A stretch of DNA of 64,000 nucleotides from Kappaphycus alvarezii (taxonomy: Eukaryota; Rhodophyta; Florideophyceae; Gigartinales; Solieriaceae), in the NCBI GenBank assembly GCA_002205965.3, contig NADL03000599.1, positions 62,001 to 126,000 of the forward strand, read 5' to 3'. Positions 34,198 through 44,136 of the stretch are shown one piece after another (the first letter of the stretch is position 1; each line of letters begins with the position of its first letter). Both the position numbers and the translations under genes were made by a program. Under the pieces are notes generated by a model. The model was not told the origin of the DNA. It was given only the letters and a program-made list of their open reading frames with translations, and ran no database searches.

Positions 34198-34812
34198 ATG
34201 ATCGTGGAATATCTCCCTCTGCTCAAAACAAAGATAATCATCCTAGCATCTCAATCCCCCCGGCGCAGTGAAATTTTGAATCTCATGGGCCTCCCTTTCA
34301 TTACTCAACCCTCCAAATTCGAAGAAACTCTCGACAAGGCTCAATTCCCATCCCCTCAAGCCTATGTTATAGCGAACGCTCATGGCAAAGCTGCAGACGT
34401 AGCTAGCTCCCATCCAAATCACAATCTAATAATTGGCAGCGATACCGTTGTCGTTCAAGACGGTAAGATTCTAGAAAAACCACGCTCTGAGGGTGATGCG
34501 TTCAATATGCTCAGATCGCTTAGTGGGCGCGAGCACACTGTCTACACAGGTGTGTCACTAATTGCAAAGGGGTGTGAGGCGCGTAACTTCTGCGAGGCCA
34601 CAAAAGTGTGGTTTATGGATATGAGTGACGAAATGATCGCCGCCTACATCAAGACAGGAGAACCTATGGATAAGGCGGGGGCGTATGGCATTCAAGGCAA
34701 GGGTGGGGTGCTTGTGCGCAAGATTGATGGATGTTTCTTCGCGGTGATGGGCCTTCCTATGCATGCAGTCGCGAGGGAAATAGCACGGCTCTGCGAGGAC
34801 AGGTTGTTATAG
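34198..34812 (+). CDS. Maf-like nucleoside triphosphate pyrophosphatase, 204 aa, intact
   Basis: The ATG at 34198 places the conserved start 15 residues before the first motif. The longer upstream open frame has no ATG and probably includes a UTR intron. Motifs: SQSPRR at residues 18-23 (phosphate binding), IIGSDTVV at 79-85 with Asp82 as catalytic base, EKP at 93-95, GREHTVYTG at 110-118, AGAYGIQGKGG at 160-170 and VMGLP at 183-187. The family hydrolyses non-canonical or excess nucleotides (dTTP/UTP, m7GTP or CTP) to the monophosphate and pyrophosphate and is normally cytosolic. The set of motifs is complete and the length is typical (about 200 aa). No transit peptide is visible. Confidence 0.9.
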   Translation: MIVEYLPLLKTKIIILASQSPRRSEILNLMGLPFITQPSKFEETLDKAQFPSPQAYVIANAHGKAADVASSHPNHNLIIGSDTVVVQDGKILEKPRSEGDAFNMLRSLSGREHTVYTGVSLIAKGCEARNFCEATKVWFMDMSDEMIAAYIKTGEPMDKAGAYGIQGKGGVLVRKIDGCFFAVMGLPMHAVAREIARLCEDRLL

Positions 34813-36186
34813 GGCGGCCTTATGTCTGCGATGTTTCGTTTGGGTTTCTCCCGTGGGAATGGTACCCAGACCTTAGAGATGACTTTTGTTTCCCTCTACC
34901 AGCAACTACTACAGATTGGACTGTCTGAATATGGCATGGCCGGCTTTGAAGTTGCAGAAGAGAGAATTGCAGTGATCATCGTCGCTACAAAAACAGAATC
35001 CCTTTCTTTCCTCCCAACGTGTATTGCCAAATCACGAAATGGAAAGCAGAAACTAAATTCCGCGTATCATTGGTGTAGGTCCACGCGGTTGCCTCATCAC
35101 TGCTGATATCAGCAGCGACAGGTTTCTGGGCACATACAGCACCTCTACCTGGTTTCCTCGGGGACTCTTACTTGTTAAGATCAGGAGTACGCATCAGTGG
35201 AGAGGGCAGCGGTACCATTGTGTGAGATGGTGGTCAATTACGGCAACGGTGAATGGACCGAGCTAGATACCGTGAGGCCCATTCACGAGCAACGAAAAGC
35301 ACGAGCCAACGGTGACATAAAACAATGCTTTGATTGCGAGGATTTGTCTTGGAAAAGCATTACTTTCGATAACCCGGAGTGAGGGACTAAGTCATCTTCA
35401 ATGAACAAAACAGCAGTAAGATCACCAAGTCCTAAGAACCATCCTTGGGCAACCCATCTGTGCTCAAACAAATAATTTACGTGCTTTAGGATGGTTATTA
35501 CATTGCCCATACTTATTGAACACTGCTTTTAACCACAAGTTTTTACTACTCATGAAATTAGCGCTCTCCAGCAGGCCAATACTACCTCCAGTCTATTAGT
35601 CGGATTTCCACTCCGCTCGTGCGCCATTACTGCCTACGACGTAGAAACACAAAGAAACCCTCCCAGCAGCGGCAGCTCAAAATCGCGTCTGTATTGTTCC
35701 ATTGCCGCAATTCGTATTGAATTGCACTGCGAAAATATCATCAAGTGCCCTTGCAAGAATCTCTTTCGATTAAGGAGCTGAGGCGAGATGGAGTGCATGG
35801 TCAAAGTGCAGTCATGCGGGAACAAGTGTTCGTACTGCACAATGCGGGTCGACTACCCGCGGTGATGTGAAGTCAGGAAAGAGAAAGAAATGGGACAAAT
35901 CCGGGCGCAAGCAGGACAATTACAGAAGTCCACGGAATGTAAGTGGGAACAAAGTACAACACACCCATGGCGATCTGCGCCGATAATAGTTGAGCGACTA
36001 CGAAACTCGAGATTTCACCACAGTGACCCAGATCTTCACTGCAAAAGATGCCATTGTTTGTTGACGGACCAATCAGGTTTAGCTTGAACTCAACGGAAAT
36101 GTTACAGGCATCTACGGTTCACGCCGCTCCGCAAAAGAATAACTAGATCCTCAACCAAAGTCAGATGATGAAATACATTCTTAAGG
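34813..36186. other. Intergenic, nothing recognised
   Basis: Short frames only. No repeats or TE motifs could be assigned. Confidence 0.4.
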
Positions 36187-37475
36187 TCACAAGGTTGTTC
36201 CCTCCGCATCATCCGCCGCAATCTTCTTCCCACGGCCCGCGCGGTTGCCTTTTCGATCTTCTGCAGTCCCTTGGCATGCCTTTTCCAAGTTTTGTGGAAC
36301 CCGCTCCCTCACAGCCCGTCGCACCATGCTCACTGGACACAACGAGCCAAACGCCTCGCATCCCTTGATCACCACCTCCTCTCCCTCATACCGCAATCGC
36401 ACCATTGCTTCTGTATTCGGCCGCCCATCATCCCATGTCTCCAGTACCACATCCGCTGCAAACTCCGGAATTCCACGATTCGCTGAATCCTCAAAACAAC
36501 CCATGAGCGGTAGAAGCGTCGTATCATGCCCGGAAAAGATCTTCACCCGCCAGGGTACGGACTTGTGCTTCTCGGCATTTTCCAGCAGTTCCTCAACAAA
36601 CTGCATATCAGTTGACCGCAACTCAAACCGACATACGCAAATGCGAAAGAAACATCAACAAACTCGCGTTAGTTCGCTCCCTTATCTCCAACTGCGCGCT
36701 ACCGCCCCGAAACAAACGTAGAAACGAAAACACATACCCGTCCCAGAGACAACCCCCAGCTCTCCCTTCCATATATCCTTAGGATTTGCATTTCCGCCGC
36801 CCTGTCCGCTACTCCCTCCCATCTCTTCGGCTCACATCCATTCTCCCTCACCGCAATTGCCACATCCCTAAGCATGATCACCTGATGGCTGGCCCCCACT
36901 CCCCGCTCCCCCCCCAACACCTCTTGCGCCTCCTCTGTCAACACCTCCTCCCCCCGATACCCGCGATGCACCCCCATTTGCAAATCAAACAATCGATTAC
37001 ACATACGTCTCATCCCCACCATTGTCTCCATCGGCCGCGCACGAACCTCAACTGCAACCTCCCGCCCCAATTCCCCTTTCCCACGCGCCGGAAACATCCC
37101 CGACAAGGTCGCCATCGCAGACTCCACCGTCCGTCGCATCGCCGTCGACCGCACCGACACCTTGTCCTCATCAAATCTCTCCGGTAAAAACTCCCCATAT
37201 CGAGCACGCAGACGGGCCCCAAGCGCAAACATCTGCGCAGCCCCTACCGGCGTTAACTGTCCCGCGTAACATGACGCCGTGTCCGACGGTTCGAACCGAT
37301 GAGGTGTGTACGGATACAATGACACCGGCGGCAGACGAGGCGTGAAGGTCAAAAAGGTTCGAAACGCAGCTTGACCGCAGATCGATGGGAATGAAACCGC
37401 GCGCGCAGGAGAACGTGCCCCGTGCCGATGGATGATCTGCAGTTGTACAAGTTTGCGGCCGCACTCGTCTTCCAT
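36187..37475 (-). CDS. Histidine acid phosphatase, 383 aa, two exons (36738-37475 and 36187-36600)
   Basis: ATG at 37475. The exon 1 signature is RHGARSP at residues 17-23 (His18 is the phospho-acceptor). LTPVGAAQMFALGARLRARYG and RSTAMRRTVESA follow, matching the N-terminal half of the family. Exon 2 holds GHDTTLLPL at residues 270-278 (His271-Asp272, proton donor). The two are joined by an intron of 137 nt (36737-36601) with donor GTATGT and acceptor TATGCAG, phase 0; without it a stop is met within 12 codons. Family members remove phosphate from lysophosphatidic acid, phytate or sugar phosphates. The RHG motif very near the N-terminus and the absence of a signal peptide suggest a cytosolic or mitochondrial ACP6-type enzyme rather than a secreted one, unless a further upstream exon exists. 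Confidence 0.8.
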
Positions 37476-37779
37476 AGTGGGAGGCAAGAGGTTGGTAGGG
37501 GAGGGGGCGCGTTGCTTGCGGAAGTTTCAAGTAAGGTCTGGCACTTGCCGTGCAAACTGGTGCGATAGGTACCTGCTAGGTGAAGATGGGCTTTGGCGCC
37601 CAGGATCTACTTCAACTGCCGCCGTCGATGGAGGGGCTGGCACCTTTCGCACCGTTCCACTTACAAAGCGTGATATTTACGCTGCTTGTTGTACGGGAAG
37701 GGAGCGGTGTGGGATCTAAGATGAGTCCACATTGTACACACGCTTTCGGCCCGGTTGCCGACTGCATATGATTCTATTA

Positions 37780-37860
37780 GACCACAATTGTGCAGTACAG
37801 TAAAGTAATGCCCAGTACTGTACTGTACAATACAGTATAGTACACATACCCTGGGAATCG
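37780..37860. repeat. GTACAGTAC-type tandem palindromes
   Basis: 'GTGCAGTACAGTAAAG', 'CAGTACTGTACTGTACAA' and 'TACAGTATAGTACACA' follow each other within 60 bp. The same motif occurs in the gypsy LTRs. It may mark a solo LTR fragment, but no LTR ends were found. Confidence 0.5.
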
Positions 37861-37971
37861 AGAGCCAGCGGTTGGAAATCAAAGTTGGGGGCTTATGTGC
37901 GGTTGTCACATGGTGCCGTAGGTTTCACTCATTAATTTTCTTCAGTACTTGTAAAGGGCCACTAGAATTGA

Positions 37972-38400
37972 CTAGCTTTGGAGCGGGAGGCAAACATCTG
38001 CATGTTGCGGGCTACGACCAATCGCTGAAGCTGCTTACGTGGACCAAATGGCATAGCTGAGCTTCTGATAAAGCCGAAAGGATACCTTCACCTTAAAGCT
38101 TTGGAGGTGGTCTCCGACGGGCATCCCAGGGAATCAAAGGCCAGCACACACACTAACAGCCGAGTTGCGGGCGTCCAGGTGAAGCATGACCAGGAATGGC
38201 GGATATTTTGGTCGCAAAGTCCCTCGGTTTCCATCGTTCTGCCGCATTGGCGGCAGCGCGTGCATTCACGGCTCCCTTGGATAGGAAGCACTCTTGGAAA
38301 GGTGAGGAGACTGTGATGTCATATGCAACCGGGAGAGAGGGTGTCACTGTTGGGCAAAACCTAGAGAACTGGGCTTTGCATGTTTCCGACAATAATTGTT
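37972..38400 (-). pseudogene. LINE ORF2 C-terminal fragment, close to the 39-40 kb copy
   Basis: VAYDITVSSPFQE, NARAAANAAERWKPRDFATKISAIPG (38340-38170), then ALDSLGCPSETTSKA, then RLYQKLSYAIWST, a stop, and RSPQHADV, ending at 37972. It matches the tail of 40275-40676 nearly residue for residue (RLYQKLSYSIWST, RAPQHAEL), so the two copies are recent relatives. Confidence 0.75.
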
Positions 38401-39157
38401 GCGGGACGTTTAATGAGTTTACACGTGGACACGGGCTGGATCCAGAGCGACTTGCCGTGTATGTCGTTGCCCTGTCTTATTCCTTGGGTAGGCCTTCGAC
38501 CGACCCAGTATCTTGCTAATCGTCCTACTCCGTCGGTGGAGGAGGGCGGGCAAGAAGATTCAAAGAAAAAGACGACGGCGGCCGGGAAGAGTGGAAGGTC
38601 TTCCCACTCCAAATCATTACTTAAAGACAGAACACCCCAAACGACTCAAAATCTAAAAAGTAGAATTTCGCTATAGAATCGGCAACCCCTCTTCAAGCTA
38701 CCAAAAATAGAGATTAGGCTTTCACAGTGTACTTATGTTGCTACGTTCATCGCCGGCGTGGCCGCCGTCTAAACCTTCTCCCAATTGAATCTACTGTCTA
38801 GCTGAAACATAGTAAAAGCTTTCCCGTTTGAACATCTTGGGCATATCATCTCGTAAGTCGCGCGTAGCCCGCAAAGTAACGACGGGGATCTCAACAGTCA
38901 CATGGTACTGCACAGCACAGAAACGCGCTGCAGCTGTTGTACTGTACAGTACAGTACGTACAATGGATTCTGTACAAACAGCCCTGCCCAATCACAGGCT
39001 ATGACTGAGCTGACCTGGCAGATGGCATGGTTTGCGCCCTAAATTTGTTAGTACAATATTACACTCAATGAGATTGAAAGGCGAAAAGTGTCACCATTCG
39101 GTGGCGCTGACAGGACCAACTGTAAGCTTACCGGTGCAATCCGCGTGTGTGGCAAAT
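38401..39157. other. No gene recognised
   Basis: Short frames only. A run of GTACAGTACAGTACGTAC lies at 38943-38962, another copy of the LTR-associated motif. Confidence 0.4.
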
Positions 39158-39215
39158 CTTTATGGTTTGTACAATGATGCACAGATTCGTGCGGAGGGAG
39201 CCTAGGATTTTTATC
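39158..39215 (-). repeat. LINE 3' end in reverse orientation
   Basis: GGCAAATCTTTATGGTTTGT, then GCACAGATTCGTGCGGAGG, matches the reverse complement of 49880-49925 and resembles 47285-47360, both ends of LINE copies. It sits head-on just before the plus-strand LINE ORF at 39224. Confidence 0.55.
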
Positions 39216-39223
39216 ACTGTAAC

Positions 39224-40676
39224 ATGTATGAGAAAATCAGCGGCTGTAAGAACACTTTATCGCTGATCGACGGTATCGGAGACGTTCGTACTCAGCTTCA
39301 TCTTCACCGAGTATGTGCCTCGGCATGCAAGCTTCAACATGTGATGAAGCTAACGCCGCCGGATGTGTCCACTGCCATTGCAATGAGATTTGATGAAGAA
39401 CAGTTGGAATTCTACTCGCGCTCCAATAATGTGCCGATGACCGGTGCAGTTCGACAGCAGGTATCCTTACCTCTGCGATATGGCGGCCATGGCTTCACAC
39501 CTGTTGCGACGCTCAATATCGCAGCGTATGCGGCGAGCATTATTGAAGCCGAGCAACTGCGATGCCCTGACGAGCCCGATGCGTTAGAACACCGTGAGTA
39601 TAGGTACGCGGAAGCGGATGGACACCTTCGGGACTTTGTACGACAACTCCAAGCATCCTTTCCGAACGAACAAGGCAGTCTTCCAGAAGCACTGACAGCG
39701 GCCAGCCTTGCTGCCAAGCCCGATAATCCACACAACGTTCTATATCGAACCTGGTGCGAGTCGGCAGCAAAGTCCTTCTGGAAGGATGATGAATGGGCGA
39801 GATTCCCCAACCCCGCAACGCACTCGGAAGAAGATATTCGGCGAAGGATTCGCCGCCAAGCATACATGGGGAAGACTGCAGCAGCGTTCCTGACTGCGCA
39901 TCCGTCTGCGGTCAACCGAACGTACGACGAGATGTGGACAGTAATGCTCCGTCGCCATCTGGGAGTGCCCGTATTTGATGACACTGCTCCGCTGCGGTGC
40001 GCGGAGTGCCACAGGCCCATGGACACTCTAGGAGACCATGCAGCAGACTTATGCAACAAAGGTCTCGGATGGACCAATCGTCACACAGCGGTGGTAAAGG
40101 TACTTGGCCGAGAGCTGTTCAAGGCAGCAGGAGTCAGCGTTCAAAAAGAAGTGAAGTACCTACTTCCTGGACTGAACGCGCGACCCGCAGACATTCTGGT
40201 GTACCCAAGGTCAGATGCAACAAACACCCAGTCCCCTACCCGTTTTACTGATGCCATAAAGTTACTCTCTCCCAGTGGCGTATGACGTGACTGTATCATC
40301 CCCGCTCCAAGAGAGCTATAAGTCAATGGCAGCACGAGAAGCGCGAGCTGTTGCAAACGCAGCAGGAAAGCGGAAGAAGAGAGACTTAGCTACGAAAGTG
40401 GCAGCGATTCCAGGCGAGGCAATGCCGGGACGATCAAGGCTAGGATGGGATTTTGTACCACTAGCCCTCGACTCGTTAGGAACACCCTCTTTAGAAACAT
40501 CCAAGGTTATAGAGACATACGCGGCAGCAGTAGCGTCTCGTAGCGGATGCTCGACTGGGGGAGTGAAGACTCGCCTGTATCAGAAGCTTAGCTACTCAAT
40601 CTGGTCAACATGTGCAGCATCCGTAATTTGTCGCGCACCGCAACACGCAGAGCTTAGTCACCCAATTCCAACTTAA
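39224..40676 (+). pseudogene. LINE ORF2 C-terminal half with restriction-like endonuclease region
   Basis: 353 codons are open from 39224 to 40285, then one frameshift leads into 40275-40676. There is no reverse transcriptase core. The segment starts in the post-RT helical region (HLHRVCASACKLQHVMKLTPP). A Cys/His box follows (RCAECHRPMDTLGDHAADLC, about 40000-40050), then RH and VQKEVKYLLPGLNARPADILV (about 40140-40203). The RPAD-x-V element after a zinc box is what is seen in LINEs with a restriction-like (PD-(D/E)xK-type) endonuclease. The tail (DVTVSSPLQ..., RLYQKLS) is conserved in several fragments of this window. It is one of the best preserved LINE pieces here, 5'-truncated as usual for LINE insertions. 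Confidence 0.75.
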
Positions 40677-40879
40677 TTTTAAGTACTTTGCAACGTTGCA
40701 CATTTGGACTGTACACCAATGATAAAAGACGAAGTAGATGTTGGAGTCGACCGTTGTGTTGTCTGTTTACTCGCGCGCCTTCGACGCTTCGCCTCCATGT
40801 ATAGGCAAGCGCCGAAAATGCATGTGGTCAAAAGGCGGCCGGCAGTTCCTACTAGACAACAAATAAATTTCAAAATACA

Positions 40880-41060
40880 AATACAACTCGTACAGTACAG
40901 TATTGTACTCTACTGTACTTAGAAATAATTAAAAACAATCTAGAATGCAACATTTGTCCCCATCACCACCCTATCTCCAAAACGGACCGGACCCCGGGGT
41001 CGCATACTGTACTGTACGTTTCAAATTACCAGTCCTTCCAGCCCTTCCAACCCGACCCTC
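40880..41060 (-). repeat. Possible LTR remnant of the second gypsy copy
   Basis: Contains GTACAGTACAGTATTGTAC and, in the same order as the other LTRs reversed by divergence, CGGACCGGACCCCGGGG next to TACTGTACTGTACG. The LTR start TGAAAT could not be found. The call rests on motif content and on position beyond the H3-tail ORF. Confidence 0.3.
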
Positions 41061-41084
41061 GACACCATCACTCCTGCTTCCCTG

Positions 41085-41365
41085 GCTTTGTTTCTTGGCT
41101 TGTGTTCCTCCACGATTGGGGCTCCTTGCTGCTCGTGTGCCTTGGCTTGTGTGTGTCTCCTCGGCTTGTGCGCTTCCTCGGCTTGTGAGCATCCTCGGCT
41201 TGCGCGCTTCCTCGTCTTGTGCGCCCCCTCGTCTTGTGTGCTCTCTCGGCTTGTTTGCCTCCTTGGTTTGCGCGCCTTGTTGCTGGTTCGCTTTGTGGGC
41301 TTGTGCACCTGTTCGGCTAGTGCGCCTTCTTTTCTCGAGCGCCTTGTTGGCTCATGCCTCTCGTC
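41085..41365. repeat. 18-bp minisatellite (CCTCGGCTTGTGCGCTTC)
   Basis: About 14 imperfect copies of an 18-bp unit. Because 18 is a multiple of three, frames stay open on both strands (Leu/Cys/Ala-rich on plus, Lys/Arg/Thr/Glu-rich on minus). It lies about 130 bp before the start of the second H3-tail ORF. Confidence 0.75.
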
Positions 41366-41498
41366 GACAACTAATTCTCCTCAGGATTGCGGTGGCAAAC
41401 TGACGGTGAAGTGGAAGCTGAGAAGTACGGAGGTGCAGTCTCAGACTGCCTGTATATTCGTGGAAGCTGAGCCTTAGTTGTACACAAACACCGCATTA

Positions 41499-42760
41499 AT
41501 GCGGACGAAGCAGTTGGCTAGATTGACCACGAGAGGCAAAGCGCGGCGGAAGAAGATTGCTACTAATACGGCGAGGATGTCGAGGGAAGCGGTCGCCGAA
41601 GCCCAGTCCAAGATACCTCCGCAGACAAGGGCCCTTCTTGGGAGATCGGATATTATTAAGATCAAGTACATTTCGTCGAACGAGCCAGAACTCGTTGTCT
41701 TCACCTCAGAGTCCCCGCGCGTAACAAGGGTTCGCGCTTGCGACTTTCCATCTTTATTCGGAAATCACATAATGGACTCAGTTTCCGCCTTGACTACCAG
41801 GGAGCTTACAAAGGAGATTTTTTGCCAATTGGGCTTGACCGAATCCCTTTACGACTCCCGTACGTACAAGAAAGTGTCGGAAATAGACTGGATCGTCAAG
41901 TCTATAGTATGGGAAGAGAAGGAAGGGTTAAATGAGGGAGAAGATGAGGCCACCAGTGAATTTAATACTATCCTTCGGTACAACCTTTCCTTTGAGGGTG
42001 GAAGCAGCTTCTTTATGCACGATATCGACGAAGAGGGCCTTTTCACGCTAGGTTAGGACAATAGTTGGGAGGAAATCTTTGAAATCGACAAATATTGCCA
42101 GGAAACCCCTGCCGGAAGCTTCTTCTTTCTTTTACCCCCTCTCGGGAACCCCGCGCTGACGAAACCTGGTACCGCTCTTTTCCGCTCCTCAAGACCCCTT
42201 TCATTGACCAGATGGAAGGGTGTATTGGCGCTTCCATCGCAAATGAGTTGCGGGAATTAGGGAAAGAGGGCGAAGCGAAGCGTTAGTTTGACTACTTCGT
42301 GTCAAATATGGCTCGACGCCTCACGAATTACTTGAGAAAAGGCCGTATCCGAGACCTACAGGACATCCAAAGGCACTTACCCCATATGGAGATTGTGTTC
42401 GAAAAAACCCTGCTGATGTACCCTTCTATTAAATCTGCGTTGGCCCTCGACCCCGCCGTCTATATCGTCTCTATAGAAGTTTCCAACGACGTCAGGCACT
42501 GCGTTGCGATGAATACTGAGACGGTTCACCTCTTCGGCTCCGCTGAAGCTTTTGTTCTTGAGATATCCGAGAAGTCCTTGGTTGAGTGCGTGGGCAGAAG
42601 TTCAACTTTCATCACCATACTGGAAGTTCGAAAGCTGTCAGTGAGAAGTGGACAGGCATCGAAGCGTCTCTGCCGTCGTGGCAGGACTAAATCGGGAATC
42701 CTTAAAAGTCGCGGCGCGCAGTCGGAGGTGAAGGAGAAACCGAGTAGCTCCAAGCAGTAG
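41499..42760 (+). pseudogene. Second antisense H3-tail mimic ORF of the gypsy family
   Basis: The ATG at 41499 takes the place of the Ala1 codon, so the product would start Met-Arg-Thr-Lys. H3 positions 2-26 match at 16 of 25. Thr6 is Leu, Lys9 Leu, Gln19 Lys and Leu20 Ile, exactly as in the first copy. Lys27 is Met. Lys4, Lys14 and Lys18 are kept. The first frame is open for 185 codons to 42056 and covers the tail and the unknown domain (CQLGLTES and DWIVKSIVWEE align with FQLGLMES and DWIISTVRWDD in copy 1). The second part (from about 42083, another frame) has the Cys box GCIGASIANEL (Cys at 42221-42223), a TAG at about 42284, then an open frame with the His box RHCVAMN (His at 42497-42499), ending in a basic Lys/Arg-rich tail. 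Convergent with the integrase relic at 42980. Confidence 0.75.
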
Positions 42761-42979
42761 GATTCTACGGTGATCCAGCGGGTTCTATCACTCGATCTTC
42801 TTCTTCGGCGATTCGTTTCTTCTATCTGTCTTTTCTTTTTTTATGTAGGCATGCGCTTAAAAGAAACAATACAAATATATTACTCAAACGATAAAAAGAT
42901 ATATTGTTCAAACAAGCAGGAGAAAAGTTCTGCTAAAGGGAAGCTTTGTGAACACTATGATCAGTGAGAATGGAGGGCA

Positions 42980-43880
42980 CTAATTTTGCAGGCTTTTGGG
43001 GCGGACCACAAAAAGAAACAAACGCCTGGCGTGGATAGCACGTCGGGAGTGACTACAACCATACGAGGTCAGCCAATACCTTGGGTAATCCCCTTTCCAT
43101 ATCTGGCACGGCCCGAAGTATCTTGACTTGAGAGTTGGCCCTTGAACTGTCGTTTGCAAAGCCGCCCCATGTGCAACAGGGACCCATTCGCCGACGTTGA
43201 ACCCTACAGGTTCCGCAAATGACTTTTTTCTCAATACACGCTCTTGTTCATCCCTTATTCGTGTTCGGAGTGCCACGTTTGGTAACAACTCCAATCGGCG
43301 ATGGCTCTCCGAGGGGTTGGAAATTAGAGCTATCTCATCTGATGATTCCATGCTCGGCACAACTCCGTATATCAAGTCGAACGGGGATGCTCCGCAGGCG
43401 AGACGACGACGACGGTAACCATACAAAACGTTCTGCAGACTCTCCTCCCAATCCACTCCCTGGCCTAGAACCATTTTCTTGATGGTAGCCTTGGTGGTGC
43501 GTACCATCCTCTCTCTCCTACCATTCTACATGGGCTCCAAGGCCAGAACAGTGCTCCAAGTGATTCCGTGTTTCCCCAAAAAGGAAATAAGAGAAGCAGC
43601 AGTGAAGCATCCCGCGTTGTCGGATACAATGGTCTTCGGGGGACCAAAAAGGAACAAAATTTCCTTCTCTATAAACTGAGCAACAGCTCAGGTGGAAGAA
43701 TCTCCGGTGGTCGAAGCGATTGGACAACCCGTTAAATGCTCTATCGTAATGAGCCAAAACTTCTTCCCGCCCTTCGAATTCGGAAGCGGCCCGGCGAAAT
43801 CGACCGAATGTTTCTCAAATAATCCTTGGCTTTGCCTTGTCTGAGACCGCCATCCGGCTTCCCCAAGCATTAAACGTCGC
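42980..43880 (-). pseudogene. Gypsy integrase, second copy, truncated
   Basis: SVDFAGPLPNSKGGKKFWL (first Asp, about 43800), TIVSDNAGCF (second Asp, about 43630) and RRERMVRTTKATIKK (Glu, about 43510) give a complete DDE set. QNVLYGYRRRR and the C-terminal SRYFGPCQI...YPRYWL...HARRL module (43200-42990) match the complete element. Two in-frame stops lie near 43687 and 43530. Everything upstream of the zinc region (RT, protease, gag) is missing. The copy is joined at about 43.9-44.1 kb to unrelated sequence. Confidence 0.8.
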
Positions 43881-44136
43881 AAGGCAGCGGTCGGGAGAAG
43901 ATGTATACGGAGGAAGGCAATGTGCACTGCTTTTGCGTTTCGTGCGTTTTCTGCGGATCGAAAGAGTCGAATGAGCAATACGGCAGGACTGTGAATGCAG
44001 TTCCCAGGAATGCGGTTGGAGATGTCCGAGGGCCTGAGCGGGCTGTGCAGTGCATCATACACCGAAGGAAGAGGATTGGTAGGGGTGGACTGGTCGTTGG
44101 TTGCAGAGGAAGTCGTCGGAGGCATCAGGGGTATTG

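Noticed and set aside
36245-37345. Plus-strand ORFs of 107-158 codons
   Set aside because: They are antisense to the histidine acid phosphatase exons, which carry both catalytic motifs.
39412-40077. Minus-strand ORF of 221 codons
   Set aside because: It lies fully opposite a LINE ORF with recognisable motifs on the plus strand.
41021-41308. Minus-strand Lys/Arg/Thr-rich ORF and the plus-strand Leu/Cys-rich ORFs opposite it
   Set aside because: An artefact of an 18-bp tandem repeat, which keeps frames open.
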